A stretch of DNA of 34,275 nucleotides, taken from assembly GCA_035759705.1 (NCBI GenBank), contig DASTUJ010000199.1, positions 1 to 34,275 of the forward strand, in the 5' to 3' direction. A program made the translations under genes and the position numbers. The notes under the pieces were generated by a model. The model worked only from the letters and a program-made list of their open reading frames with translations, made no database searches and was not told where the DNA came from. The stretch comes from Actinomycetota bacterium (GTDB taxonomy: Bacteria > Actinomycetota > CADDZG01 > JAHWKV01). Below, in pieces: positions 22,581 to 34,194 of the stretch. Every line of letters begins with the position of its first letter. Position 1 is the first letter of the stretch.

Positions 22581-22982
22581 GTGAGACCGCTGATTGAATT
22601 GACGCTACCTGCGCAGCCTATAGCTGCATCGGAGGCCAGGCGAAGCCTATCGGTGCTCGCCAGCCAGGTTCCCGAAGAAACCTACGAAGACGTGCGCATC
22701 CTTGTGACCGAGCTGGTCACCAACAGCGTGCGTCACTCCGGGGTTGCCAACGCCGAAGCCGAACACGTTTGGCTCGGGGTCTGGAGCAATCCAAACTGCC
22801 TGAGGGTGGAGGTCGCCGACTCCGGTGAAGGCTTCGAGAAGGCGGTAAAGCCCACCACACCCGACCAGCTCGGGGGTTGGGGGCTGCAGATCGTCGACCG
22901 TCTCACCGACCGGTGGGGAGTCAGGAGGCTCAACGGCTCCCGGTCCACCGTCTGGTTCGAGATAGACATACACAAGGCCTGA
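22581..22982 (+). CDS. RsbW-like ATP-binding anti-sigma/serine kinase
   Basis: This is a 133-residue GHKL-type ATPase of the RsbW/SpoIIAB group. It shows an N box ELVTNSVRH (44-52), a G1 box DSGEGF (80-85) and a G2 box GGWGLQIVD (98-106). Such proteins bind and inhibit a sigma factor and phosphorylate an RsbV-like STAS partner, here plausibly the protein at 18116-18451. The GTG at 22581 is chosen because GGAGG at 22568-22572 is eight bases upstream; a TTG at 22566 would overlap that site. No sigma factor gene is adjacent, so its target may lie elsewhere. Many actinobacterial ATPases of this type are orphan regulators. Confidence 0.88.
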   Translation: MRPLIELTLPAQPIAASEARRSLSVLASQVPEETYEDVRILVTELVTNSVRHSGVANAEAEHVWLGVWSNPNCLRVEVADSGEGFEKAVKPTTPDQLGGWGLQIVDRLTDRWGVRRLNGSRSTVWFEIDIHKA

Positions 22983-23031
22983 ACGCCGCCGCCGTTTGGG
23001 GCCTAGAGTAGGGCCGGAGCGAGCGCGAGGT

Positions 23032-23063
23032 TTGACATCTGAAGGACGTAGGTAATCCGTCCT
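23032..23063 (+). promoter_or_regulatory. Candidate promoter and small hairpin upstream of the trehalose operon
   Basis: TTGACA at 23032-23037 is a perfect -35 box, but the -10 region is poor (TAATCC at 23053, spacing 15). AGGACG (23043-23048) and CGTCCT (23058-23063) form a 6-bp inverted repeat across the presumed -10 area, which could be an operator. Both readings are tentative. Confidence 0.3.
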
Positions 23064-23090
23064 CGCAGGCAACCCGAGAGGATGTACTCA

Positions 23091-25206
<2,116 letters not shown>

Positions 25207-25214
<8 letters not shown>

Positions 25215-27873
25215 CCCGATTTTTGCGACCTACCGGGTTCAGCTGACCCCGGAGTTCGGATTCGACGCGGCGATTGAGATCGTCCCGTACCTGGCCGAGC
25301 TCGGAATAAGCCACCTCTACTGCTCCCCCTATCTCCAGGCGGCCAAGGGCAGCAACCACGGCTACGACGTGGTCGACCCGACTAAGGTCAACCGGGAGCT
25401 GGGCGGCGAGCCGGGCCGGCAGCGATTGGTCGAGGCGCTGAAGAAGAACCGGATGGGGCAGGTCGTCGACATCGTCCCCAACCACATGGCCATCGGCGAC
25501 CGGGCCAACCGCTGGTGGTGGGACGTGCTGGAGAACGGCCGGGCCAGCCGGTACGCCCGGTACTTCGACGTCGACTGGAACCCGCCGGAGGCCAAGCTGC
25601 GCAACCGGGTGCTCATGGCGATCCTGGGCGACCACTACGGCCGGATAGTCGAGGCCGGCGAGGTCCGGGTCGTGCGCGAGGACGCCGAGTTCACCCTGGC
25701 CTACCACGAGCACGCACTCCCGCTGTCGCCGCCCTCGCTGGAGGGGATTCTGGCGTCGGCCGCCAGGCACTGTGAGAACCCCGAGCTCGAGTCCCTGGCC
25801 GCGGCTTTTGGGCGTCTGCCGAAGTCGACCGAGTCCGACGAGGAGCTGGTCCACGAGCGCCTGCGGGACAAGGAGGTTCTAAAAGACCGGCTGCTCAGCC
25901 TGATGGAGGCCGACCACGAGGTGGTCAAGGCCGTCGAAACCGCCCTCGAGGTGCTGAACGGCAACCCCGACGCCCTGGACGAGCTCCTGCAGCGGCAGAA
26001 CTACCGCCTGGCGTACTGGAAGACCGCGGTCCAGGACCTGGACTACCGGCGATTCTTCGACGTCGACACCCTGGTCGGAGTGCGCAACGAAGATCCCGAG
26101 GTGTTCGACGACACCCACCGGCAGATTCTCGGCTGGGTGGAAGCCGGCGAGGTGCAGGGCCTCCGCATCGACCACCCCGACGGCCTCCGGGACCCCGAGG
26201 GGTACCTGCAGCGGCTGTCGGATCGGGCGCCGGGGGCCTGGATAGTGGTCGAGAAGATCCTGGAGCCGGGAGAGCGACTGCCCGAGACCTGGCCGGTGGC
26301 CGGGACCACCGGCTACGACTTCCTCAACCGGCTGACCGGGCTGTTCGTCGACGGGTCGAACGAGCCGGTTCTCACCGCCCTCTACACCGAGCTCACCTCC
26401 GTGTCCGGCGACTGGCGGGAGATGGTCCTGGAGCGCAAACACCAGGTGCTGCGGGAGGTGTTGACCGCCGACCTCACCCGCCTGACCGGGCTGTTCGTGG
26501 AGATCTGCGAGCGCCACCGCCGCTACCGGGACTACACCCGCTACGAGCTCAGCCAGGCGCTGCGTGAGGTGCTGGCGTCCTTCCCGGTCTACCGGACCTA
26601 CATCCGGCCGGGCGACGCGGCGAGCTGGCAGGACCTCAGGCACGTGGTGGAGACGGTGGAGGCGGCGAAGGCCCGGCGGACCGACCTCGACCCGGAGCTG
26701 TTCGGGTTTCTGGAGAGCCTGCTACTGCTGCAGGTCCCGCTCCCGGAGTCCGATGCGCCGGTGCCCCCCGAGATAGAGCTGGTGATGCGGTTCCAGCAGC
26801 TGTCCGGGCCGGTCATGACCAAAGGCGTGGAGGACACCTCCTTTTACAACTACAACCGATTCGTCGCCCTGAACGAGGTCGGCGGGGACCCGGGGCGGTT
26901 CGGCCTGCCGGTCGAAGAGTTCCACGAAGCCTGCCGGCTCGCCCAGGAGTGCTACCCGGCCGGCATGCTGGACACTTCGACCCACGACACCAAGCGGTCG
27001 GAGGACGTGAGGGCCCGGCTGGCGCTGCTGAGCGAGATGCCCGAAGCCTGGGCGGTGGCGGTGCGCAAGTGGATGAGGCACAACGACGACTACCGGTCCG
27101 GGCTGGTGGACCACAACATCGAGTACCTGCTCTACCAGGTGCTGGTCGGGGCCTGGCCGCTCACGAAGGAGCGCGCCGTCGCCTACATCCAGAAGGCGTC
27201 GAAGGAGGCGAAGACCCACACCTCCTGGCTGGCCCCGAACGCCTCCTACGACGACGCGCTGGTGGCTTTTGTCGAGGCACTGTTCGACGACGGGCCGTTC
27301 CAGGAGATGCTGGCGGGGTTCGTGGCTCCGCTCATCGCTCCCGGCCGGGTCAACTCCCTCTCCCAGACCCTCGTCAAGTTGACCGCTCCGGGCGTCCCCG
27401 ACCTCTACCAGGGAACCGAGCTGTGGGACCTCAGCCTGGTAGACCCGGACAACCGCCGTCCGGTGGACTACGGCACGCGCATCGGGCTGCTCCGTGGGCT
27501 CGACGGCATGAAGGTCCAGGACGTGCTCGCCCGGGAGGACGAGGGCCTTCCGAAGCTGTTCCTGATCCGCCGGGCCCTCAGGCTGCGCCGCCAGCTGCCG
27601 GAGGCGTTCGGGGCCGAGGCGAGCTACGAGCCGCTGCCGGCCGGGGGAGCGAAGGCCGCCAACCTGGTGGCGTTCACCCGGTGGGGTGTGGTGGCAACCG
27701 TGGTCCCCCGCCTGGTCCTGGGCGTCCAGGACGGATGGGGAGACACGACCGTCGAGCTGCCGGCGGGCGCATGGAAGAACGTCTTCACCGGTGAAGCCGT
27801 AGCCGGCGGGGCCGTTTCGGTGTCCGACCTGCTGTCAGGCTTCCCGGTGGCGCTTCTGCGGCTCGAGTCTTAA
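25207..27873 (+). CDS. treY: Malto-oligosyltrehalose synthase (TreY)
   Basis: This 888-residue GH13 enzyme isomerises the reducing-end alpha-1,4 linkage of malto-oligosaccharides to alpha,alpha-1,1, giving maltooligosyltrehalose. The opening TYRVQLTPEFGFDAA and YLAELGISHLYCSPYL, then GSNHGYDVVDPTKVNRELGG, are diagnostic for TreY. Likely catalytic residues are Asp322 (LRIDHPDG), Glu349 (VVEKIL) and His593-Asp594 (STHDTKRSED). It is somewhat longer than several characterised TreY proteins (about 770). The GTG start overlaps the end of glgX by 8 nt and the stop is 4 nt from treZ, so the three genes form one operon. Confidence 0.96.
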
Positions 27874-27877
27874 AAAA

Positions 27878-29608
27878 GTGCACACCTTTCGGGTCTGGGC
27901 CCCCAAGCCGGAGCGGGTAGACCTGCTTCTCGGCGACCAGGTGCACCCCATGGTCCCCGGCGACGGCGGCTGGTGGGAGCTGGAGGTGGAGGACGCAGGC
28001 CCCGGCACCCGCTACCGGTTCTCTCTCGACGGGGGGCCCGGCCGTCCGGACCCCCGTTCGGCGTCCCAGCCGGAGGGGATCGACGGCCCGTCGGAGGTGG
28101 TGGACCACGCTGCATTCGAGTGGACGGATCGGTCTTGGCGGGGCATTCCGCTGGCGGGGGCGGTCCTCTACGAGCTGCACGTCGGGACCTTCTCGCCCGA
28201 GGGCACCTTCGCCGGGGCGATCGAGCACCTGGAACACCTGGTCGAGCTCGGCGTCGACGCGGTCGAGCTGCTGCCGGTGGCCGAGTTCTCGGGCAGCCGG
28301 GGTTGGGGTTACGACGGGGTCGACCTGTTCGCCCCCCACCACGCCTACGGGGGGCCCGACGGGCTGAAGGCGCTGGTCGACGCGTGCCACGGCGCCGGGA
28401 TCGGCGTGGTGATGGACGTGGTCTACAACCACCTGGGCCCCGCCGGGAACTACCTGCCCGAGTTCGGGCCCTACTTCTCCGACCGGCACAAGACCAACTG
28501 GGGCGACGCCCTGAACTACGACGGGCCGGACAGCGGCGAGGTTCGCCGGTTTGTCATAGACAACGCCCTTTGTTGGCTACGGGACTACCAAATCGACGGG
28601 CTGCGCCTGGATGCGGTCCACGCCATCGTCGACGACTCCGCCGTCCACCTCCTGGAGCAGATGGCGGCCGAGGTCCGCGCCCTATCCGCCGCCACCCGGA
28701 GGACGCTTTTCCTGGTGGCCGAAAGCGACCTCAACGACCCCAAGTTCGTGCGGCCGGTGGAGGCCGGGGGTTACGGACTCGACGCCTCCTGGGCCGACGA
28801 GTGGCACCATGCGCTGCACGGTGCGCTTACCGGGGAGTGCACCGGCTACTACGAAGATTTCGGGTCGCTGGCGCTGCTGGCGAAGGCCCTGAAACAGGCC
28901 TGGGTTTACGACGGGACCTGGTCGCAGCACCGCCGCCGGGTCCACGGCCGCTCCCCGGCGGGCCTGCCGGGCGACCGCTTTGTCGTGTCGACCCAGAACC
29001 ACGACCAGGTCGGAAACCGTGCGATGGGGGAGCGCAGCGGCGCCCTCATGAACGAGGGCCGCCTGAAGATCGCTGCGGCCCTGCTTCTGACCTCCCCCTT
29101 CGTTCCGCTGCTCTTCCAGGGCGAGGAGTGGGCCGCCGGCACGCCGTTTCAATACTTCACCGATCACCCCGACCCGGATCTGGGGCGGGCGGTCAGTGAA
29201 GGCCGCCGCAGCGAGTTCTCGTCGTTCGGCTGGGAGCCCGAGCAGGTCCCGGACCCGCAGGACCGGGCGACGTTCGAACGTTCCAAGCTCGACTGGAATG
29301 AGATCAAGGACGATCACCGCCGGGTGCTGGAGTGGCACCGGATGCTCATCGAGTTGCGCCGCAGAGTTCGGTCGTTGACCGACCCCCGGCGGGACTCGAT
29401 CGACGTGAGCTTCAACGAGGAAGCCGGCTGGCTCGTGTTTCGGCGTCCCGGCATCGCGGTCGTGCTCAACCTGGGTAAAGGCGTGGTTTCGGTGCCTTTG
29501 GGCGGGCTCGAACGACTCCTGCTGGCCTCCGAGCCGGGGGTGGAGGTCGTCGGGGATCTGGTGACGCTGCCACCCGACACCGTAGGTATTTTTGGACCGG
29601 CTGCTTAG
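27878..29608 (+). CDS. treZ: Malto-oligosyltrehalose trehalohydrolase (TreZ)
   Basis: This 576-residue GH13 enzyme cleaves maltooligosyltrehalose to release trehalose. An N-terminal domain (VWAPKPERVDLLL) is followed by the barrel, with ELHVGTFSPEGTF and GWGYDGVDLFAPHHAYGG characteristic of TreZ. Catalytic candidates are Asp245 (LRLDAVHA), Glu282 (LVAESDLNDP) and His375-Asp376 (TQNHDQVGNR). LFQGEEWAAGTPFQYFTDH is another TreZ mark. The GTG start lies four bases after the treY stop. No OtsA/OtsB or TreS gene is in the window, so trehalose here is drawn from glycogen. The stop codon overlaps the stop of a possible small minus-strand gene by 4 nt. Confidence 0.96.
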   Translation: MHTFRVWAPKPERVDLLLGDQVHPMVPGDGGWWELEVEDAGPGTRYRFSLDGGPGRPDPRSASQPEGIDGPSEVVDHAAFEWTDRSWRGIPLAGAVLYELHVGTFSPEGTFAGAIEHLEHLVELGVDAVELLPVAEFSGSRGWGYDGVDLFAPHHAYGGPDGLKALVDACHGAGIGVVMDVVYNHLGPAGNYLPEFGPYFSDRHKTNWGDALNYDGPDSGEVRRFVIDNALCWLRDYQIDGLRLDAVHAIVDDSAVHLLEQMAAEVRALSAATRRTLFLVAESDLNDPKFVRPVEAGGYGLDASWADEWHHALHGALTGECTGYYEDFGSLALLAKALKQAWVYDGTWSQHRRRVHGRSPAGLPGDRFVVSTQNHDQVGNRAMGERSGALMNEGRLKIAAALLLTSPFVPLLFQGEEWAAGTPFQYFTDHPDPDLGRAVSEGRRSEFSSFGWEPEQVPDPQDRATFERSKLDWNEIKDDHRRVLEWHRMLIELRRRVRSLTDPRRDSIDVSFNEEAGWLVFRRPGIAVVLNLGKGVVSVPLGGLERLLLASEPGVEVVGDLVTLPPDTVGIFGPAA

Positions 29609-29778
29609 TCCCTGTTGATCGGTTCTTCCGCCGGGTCGAGCTGCCACTCGGTGAAGAAGTTGGTCGAATCTGCGCCGTCTGCGCCGGGTCCGTCCGCCGG
29701 CACGCCTGAACCGGGGCGAACCCTGTCCGGTTGGGGTTCTCCACGGTGATCTAACACTTCGGTCACGTTGGCCCCCAT
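29605..29778 (-). CDS. Possible small acidic protein (57 residues)
   Basis: An ATG at 29778 opens a 57-codon frame ending in TAA at 29605. The product is acidic and Pro/Gly-rich with a C-terminal stretch TNFFTEWQLDPAEEPINRD. Its stop overlaps the treZ stop by 4 nt, the same geometry as two other convergent pairs in this window, which slightly favours a real gene. There is no clear ribosome binding site before the ATG, and no family is recognised. Confidence 0.35.
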   Translation of the reverse strand: MGANVTEVLDHRGEPQPDRVRPGSGVPADGPGADGADSTNFFTEWQLDPAEEPINRD

Positions 29779-29993
29779 TCTGGAGTCGGTGAAAAGTTAA
29801 ACGAATCCATTCTCGCCGCGAAAGCTTCCTACCCCCGGTCGTTATTGCTAACCCCGGTGGCGTCCAATTGTTCCCGGCCTGGGTGGGAAATATGCACAAA
29901 AAAGGCAGGCGCGGTTTATCTGTGCAGACCCGATTAGCCGGCTGCCGTCCGGGTACTCATCTGGGGACCAACCCACTACGTAAGGAGTTTGTG
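29779..29993 (+). promoter_or_regulatory. Intergenic region with possible structured leader of the small CxxC protein
   Basis: This gene-free stretch is less GC-rich. TTGTTC (29868-29873) and TATGCA (29891-29896) are 17 bp apart and could form a promoter. TTCCC (29871-29875) / GGGAA (29885-29889) is a short inverted repeat inside it. Downstream, TGCACA (29893-29898) pairs with TGTGCA (29921-29926), and ACCCG (29928-29932) with CGGGT (29950-29954), so a folded 5' leader is possible. No known riboswitch consensus is recognised. Confidence 0.3.
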
Positions 29994-30236
29994 ATGGCTG
30001 AGACGACCTTCAAGTGCGAAGTGTGTGCCGGCGAGTTCCCCTCCTCCCAGCTCAAGGAGTTCTTCGACGAGGACGGGCGCCGGCTGGAGCTGTGCCCGCA
30101 GGATCTGGACGCGAAGATGAACGAAGCCGGGTCGGTCAGCGGGGGGCCGGGGGAGAAGAAGGAGGCTGCGGCCTACGACGACGACGGACCCCGGACGGGA
30201 CCCTACGGCGAGCGTGAGGCCCCGGCCCAGCGCTAA
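29994..30236 (+). CDS. Small CxxC protein, possible zinc-binding
   Basis: This is an 80-residue protein. The N-terminal half [20 protein letters not shown] has a CxxC pair and a further Cys in LELCPQDLD, resembling an incomplete zinc ribbon or treble-clef knuckle. The C-terminal half is polar, acidic and probably disordered. AAGGAG at 29982-29987 lies six bases before the ATG at 29994, fixing the start. It is preceded by a long leader with inverted repeats and converges on the LLM oxidoreductase gene with a 4-nt stop overlap. I do not recognise a characterised family; metal binding is inferred from the cysteines. Confidence 0.75.
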   Translation: MAETTFKCEVCAGEFPSSQLKEFFDEDGRRLELCPQDLDAKMNEAGSVSGGPGEKKEAAAYDDDGPRTGPYGEREAPAQR

Positions 30237-31288
30237 GAACCCTTACCGGCCGCGCGACGTGCGGCCACCTCTTCCCGGACGGCCGGGGCGACCTCGTTCC
30301 CGAACAACTCGATCGACCGCATGATCTTGTCGTGCGGCATGGTGCCGACGCTGAACTGCACCAGGAAACGATCGTGCCGGAAGATGTCGTACTGGAACAG
30401 GATCTTGTCGATCACCTGCTGCGGGGTGCCGACGAAGTTGGCGCCCCGCAGGGCTGCGCTGTTGCTGTAGTCCTGGTGGGTCAGCGGCGCCCAGCCCCGC
30501 TCCCTGCCGATCTTGTTCATCGTCACCGCCACGTACGGGAAGGACTCGTCGATCGCCTGCTGGGCGTTGTCGGCGATGTAGCCGTGCGAGTTGATGCTGA
30601 GCGGCGGCGCCGGGTCCCACCCCGCCTGGCGGGCCGCGTCCCGGTGCATCTCGGCGAACGGCGCAAAACGCTCCGGCATGCCCCCGATGATCGCCAGGGC
30701 CATCGGCAGGCCCAGCGCGCCGGCCCGGACGGCCGACCGGGGGTTGCCGCCCACGGCCACCCAGACGGGGAGCGGGTGCTGGAGGGGACGGGGGTAGACG
30801 CCGCGGCCCTCGATTGGGGGACGGTGCCTGCCCTGCCAGCTGACGATCTCGGACTCCCGCAGCTCCAGGAGCATCAGAAGCTTCTCCTCGAACAGCGAGT
30901 CGTAGTCGTGCAGGTCGTACCCGAACAGCGGGAACGACTCGATGAACGAGCCCCGGCCCGCCATGATCTCGGCCCGGCCTCCGGTCAAAAGGTCGAGGGT
31001 GGCAAAGTCCTGGAATATCCGCACCGGGTCGTCGGAGCTGATGACGTTCACCGCACTGGTTAGCCGGATCTGCTTTGTCCGCTCCCCGGCGGCGGCCAGC
31101 ACGATGGCCGGGGCGGAGACTACGAAGTCGGGGCGGTGGTGCTCGCCGACGCCGAAGACGTCGAGCCCCACGCTGTCGGCCAGCTCAATCTCCTCCATGA
31201 GGTCCCGAAGGCGCTGCCGGGCGCTGATCGTCTCGCCGGTGTTCGGGTCGGTGGTCTGCTCCGCGAAGGTGTAGATGCCAAGTTCCAT
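30233..31288 (-). CDS. LLM class (luciferase-like) flavin-dependent oxidoreductase
   Basis: This 351-residue TIM-barrel flavoprotein is of the bacterial luciferase-like monooxygenase family. Visible features are [10 protein letters not shown] at the start, [16 protein letters not shown] (a common LLM motif), [18 protein letters not shown], a flavin/phosphate-site-like [18 protein letters not shown], and [16 protein letters not shown]. These enzymes use reduced FMN or F420 to oxidise small organic substrates; the actual substrate and cofactor here are not evident. The ATG at 31288 matches the family N-terminus; the open frame upstream is non-coding and overlaps the divergent caspase leader. 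The two genes share a 129-bp intergenic region. Confidence 0.92.
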   Translation of the reverse strand: MELGIYTFAEQTTDPNTGETISARQRLRDLMEEIELADSVGLDVFGVGEHHRPDFVVSAPAIVLAAAGERTKQIRLTSAVNVISSDDPVRIFQDFATLDLLTGGRAEIMAGRGSFIESFPLFGYDLHDYDSLFEEKLLMLLELRESEIVSWQGRHRPPIEGRGVYPRPLQHPLPVWVAVGGNPRSAVRAGALGLPMALAIIGGMPERFAPFAEMHRDAARQAGWDPAPPLSINSHGYIADNAQQAIDESFPYVAVTMNKIGRERGWAPLTHQDYSNSAALRGANFVGTPQQVIDKILFQYDIFRHDRFLVQFSVGTMPHDKIMRSIELFGNEVAPAVREEVAARRAAGKGS

Positions 31289-31362
31289 GGGATGTCCGAT
31301 CGTCCGTGAGGTAGCTTCAGTTTGCCCCGAAACCTCTCGCTCGGCCCGCCGGCCCGGAAGGC

Positions 31363-31391
31363 TTGTGCCCGGCAATCGGCGCGCCCACAAT
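31363..31391 (+). promoter_or_regulatory. Candidate promoter of the caspase/hydrolase operon
   Basis: TTGTGC (31363-31368) and CACAAT (31386-31391) are separated by 17 bp, partial matches to -35 and -10 boxes. Transcription from here would leave a leader of about 20 nt before the TTG start at 31418, with GGAGGA at 31405-31410. The match is suggestive only. Confidence 0.3.
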
Positions 31392-31417
31392 GTGAAGGTG
31401 TACCGGAGGAGAGATTT

Positions 31418-33202
31418 TTGGTAAGGGCGGCGGTGCTCATAGGAGTCAGCCAGACCGGCAACCTGCAGACCCTCAAAGCGGTGCACGACGGCGTCCGGGC
31501 GATGGAGAGGTGGGCGCTCGGGCAGGGCATGGACCGGGAGCTCGTCAAGGTTCTCAGCGACGAGGGCGGGCCGGTGGAGGTAGGCCAGGTCAAGAAGGCG
31601 GTGAAGGAGATCGTCGACCTAACCACCGTCAACCAGCTGATCGTCTACTTCTCGGGCCACGGCGTGAACATCAGCCGGGGGGAGTACTGGCTGCTCTCCG
31701 GGGCCCCCGAGGACTCGAACGCCGCAGTGAACGTCGCCGGCAGCATCGAGCTGGCACGCACCTGCGGCATCCGGCACGTTGTGCTGATCTCCGACGCCTG
31801 CCGCACCGCTGCCGAAGGCATCCAGGGGCAGGGGATCCGGGGGTCGGAGATCTTCCCCAACGTTCTGGACGCGGTGGAGGAGCGGCCGGTAGACGTGTTC
31901 TTCGCCTGCGGGCTGGGCGACCCGGCCCTCGAGGTCAAGAACCCTAAGAAGGCGGCCGCCGGCTACCGGGCCGTCTACACCGACTCGCTGGCCCAGGCCC
32001 TCGGAGGGAAAAAGAACGTGGCGGTGAAGCACCCGGAGAAAAACGAAACCGTCCAGCTCATAGAGGTGGACCGGTCCGGCGCCAAGCCCAGGGGGTTGAT
32101 TCGCCCGGTTCCGCTGTCGCTCCACCTACGGGCCGACGTCCTGGCGCGCCTGACCAAGGCCAAGGTGAAGCCGGGCGTACACCAGACGCCGGTGGCCCGG
32201 ATCATCTCCCAGGAGACCTGGCTGGCGGAGGTCCCGGTGCCTCCGGCAGCGTTCGACGGCCTCGGCAGCGACTCCGGAAAGGCGGCGTTCTCCGAGCCTG
32301 CAATCCAAACGATCTTCGAAGAGTCCGGCCGGATGCTGGCCGGCACCCTGGCCCAGAACCGCGTCCTCGCGGCCGACCCGGCTTCGGCCGGGCAGGCCGA
32401 GCTCGCCGAGCCCCTGGGGCGCATATTCCAGCCCTTCGGTCCCCGCCACTTTGAGACCTCCTGCGGCTTCAAGGTTCGCGGGGCGAAATTCGCCTCGGCT
32501 CTGGGCGCCGGGGTCAAAACCAACATCCCCGACCCGGAGCGGCAGATCCTCTCGGTGCAGGGGGTGGCCGAAGGGGCCGCCAACCTGCTCATCGAGTTTG
32601 ACGACGGCACCGGACTGGTCCTCCCGGCGATCCGCGACTACGTCGGGTCGATCACGGTCGAGGACGGCGCCGTCGTGAACGTGAGCTTCGAGCCGGTCGA
32701 GAACTCCGCCCGGTGGCAGGCGCTCGAAGGACGGGAGGACGAGGTGAGAAGCCTTCGGGCGCTGCTGGCCTCGTCGGCCCGCCTGGGGGTGTTCAGGTTG
32801 AGGGACGCAGACGCCGGCCTCATGGAGGAACGGATGAAAGTCGGCAGAGGCCTCGATCCGTCGATCGCCCTCTACGCCGCCTACGCCTACCACGACCGGC
32901 AGGAAGCGGAACCGGTCCGGGCGATGCAGAAGGCGATATTCGGGGATCTGAAGGTGCGCCTGTTCGACCTCGCCCTCCTCGCAGGCGAACTCCGGGGGCG
33001 GCAGGTCCGGTCCGAGAAGAGGTTGTTTCCCTTCGTCCCACTGCTCTCCCAGGGATGGGCCCTGCTGCGAGCCCAGCAGATTGTCCTGCCGCCCGGCCTG
33101 GAGGCCCTCGGCGACCATCGCGTGGAGTCGTTGTGGACACTTTTCGACCCGCAGGGAGTAGAGCTCATCCGTTCCGCCATCAAGACCAAGGAGATCGACT
33201 GA
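31418..33202 (+). CDS. Caspase-like (peptidase C14 / metacaspase) protein with large C-terminal region
   Basis: This 594-residue protein has an N-terminal caspase-fold domain (about 1-235). It opens with [16 protein letters not shown]. The catalytic His81 is in IVYFSGHGV and the catalytic Cys128 in [10 protein letters not shown], the canonical HG and DAC motifs. The remaining 350 residues are not recognised; they contain beta-rich stretches (about 345-430) and a helical end (about 435-594), with no membrane segment. The TTG start at 31418 is chosen because GGAGGA (31405-31410) is seven bases upstream and the caspase core begins at once; no ATG or GTG fits. The stop overlaps the next ATG (TGATG), so the protease and the hydrolase are translationally coupled. 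Bacterial caspases often act in immunity or programmed death by cleaving a partner; here the target is unknown. Confidence 0.88.
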   Translation: MVRAAVLIGVSQTGNLQTLKAVHDGVRAMERWALGQGMDRELVKVLSDEGGPVEVGQVKKAVKEIVDLTTVNQLIVYFSGHGVNISRGEYWLLSGAPEDSNAAVNVAGSIELARTCGIRHVVLISDACRTAAEGIQGQGIRGSEIFPNVLDAVEERPVDVFFACGLGDPALEVKNPKKAAAGYRAVYTDSLAQALGGKKNVAVKHPEKNETVQLIEVDRSGAKPRGLIRPVPLSLHLRADVLARLTKAKVKPGVHQTPVARIISQETWLAEVPVPPAAFDGLGSDSGKAAFSEPAIQTIFEESGRMLAGTLAQNRVLAADPASAGQAELAEPLGRIFQPFGPRHFETSCGFKVRGAKFASALGAGVKTNIPDPERQILSVQGVAEGAANLLIEFDDGTGLVLPAIRDYVGSITVEDGAVVNVSFEPVENSARWQALEGREDEVRSLRALLASSARLGVFRLRDADAGLMEERMKVGRGLDPSIALYAAYAYHDRQEAEPVRAMQKAIFGDLKVRLFDLALLAGELRGRQVRSEKRLFPFVPLLSQGWALLRAQQIVLPPGLEALGDHRVESLWTLFDPQGVELIRSAIKTKEID

Positions 33203-34095
33203 TGTCACAGCTAGTTTTTGTGCACGGCCGCGGTCAGGAGAACAAAGACGCACTGAAGATCAAAAAGGAGTGGCTGAAGGCCCTGGACGTGGGGCTCAAA
33301 AAGTCGAACCTGACCCTCCCGGTGACGGAGGAGGACGTCCGGCTGCCCTGGTACGGCAAGACCCTGTTCGACCTGGCGGCGGGGGTGAACCCGGAGAACG
33401 CGGCCGAGGTCATCATTCGGGGGGCCCAGGACGACGCCAGGCAGCAGGCCTTCATGCTCTCGGTGCTGAGGCAGGTGCAGCAGAAGACCGGGATCACGGA
33501 CGAGCAGATCGAAGAGATGGCTCCGGGAGACGAGCCTATCGAGCGCGGCATTCTCAACAACCGGGGGGTGCTCGGTCTGCTGAGAGCCGTCGACCGCTTC
33601 GTCCCGGGGGGGAGCGGAGCCGCGATCGGGCTGGCCACCAAGGACGTCTACGCGTACATCAACGACCCCGGCACCAGGGCCAAGATCAACAAGGGGGTGA
33701 GGGCGGCCATCAAGCCCGGTGTGCCGACCGTGGTGGTGGCCCACTCGCTCGGCAGCGTTGTGGCTTACAGCCTGATCAAGGAGGAGGGCGAAAAGAACGG
33801 GTGGAAGATCCCGCTGCTCGTGAGCGTCGGCAGCCCGCTTTCCGTCAACGCAATAAAGAAGGCGGTCGGGCCGAACGAGCACCCCAAGGTCGTAGGCAAG
33901 TGGCTGAACGCCCTGGACCCGAGCGACACCGTGGCGCTGTTCCCCCTCGACAAGAAGAACTTCCCAATCGACCCGATGGTCGAGAACATTCTGGACGTCG
34001 AGAATTCGACCGAAAACCACCACGGGATATCGGGTTACCTGGACCACAAGGTGGTCGCCAAACGCATCCACGACGCGCTGGCCGCCAGGGGGTAG
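33202..34095 (+). CDS. Alpha/beta-hydrolase fold serine hydrolase coupled to the caspase gene
   Basis: This 297-residue protein has an alpha/beta-hydrolase core interrupted by a helical insert. An oxyanion-type VFVHGRG lies at residues 5-11. The nucleophile elbow AHSLGS places Ser182. The probable acid is Asp242 in ALDPSD, and the His is 273 or 274 in ENHHGISGYL. The region 60-165 between the first strand and the nucleophile is an extended lid-like insert with acidic helices (TGITDEQIEEMAPGDE). Lipase, esterase or peptidase activity is possible. AAGGAG lies about eight bases upstream of the ATG, which overlaps the caspase TGA by one base. Tight coupling suggests a functional pair, for instance protease-activated effector or substrate and sensor; this is inference. 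There is no signal peptide, so it should be cytoplasmic. Confidence 0.87.
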   Translation: MSQLVFVHGRGQENKDALKIKKEWLKALDVGLKKSNLTLPVTEEDVRLPWYGKTLFDLAAGVNPENAAEVIIRGAQDDARQQAFMLSVLRQVQQKTGITDEQIEEMAPGDEPIERGILNNRGVLGLLRAVDRFVPGGSGAAIGLATKDVYAYINDPGTRAKINKGVRAAIKPGVPTVVVAHSLGSVVAYSLIKEEGEKNGWKIPLLVSVGSPLSVNAIKKAVGPNEHPKVVGKWLNALDPSDTVALFPLDKKNFPIDPMVENILDVENSTENHHGISGYLDHKVVAKRIHDALAARG

Positions 34096-34194
34096 AGGTT
34101 TCCATCCGGCGGCCCCGGGGTAGAACCTGAGGACACGCATCCCGACTACAGCGCGCCCGCAGCCTGGGTTTTGAGGATCGTGGAGGAGGAAGAT

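Noticed and set aside
31289-31486. 66-residue N-terminal extension of the LLM oxidoreductase
   Set aside because: The family begins at MELGIYTF; the extension overlaps the caspase start region and has no ribosome binding site.
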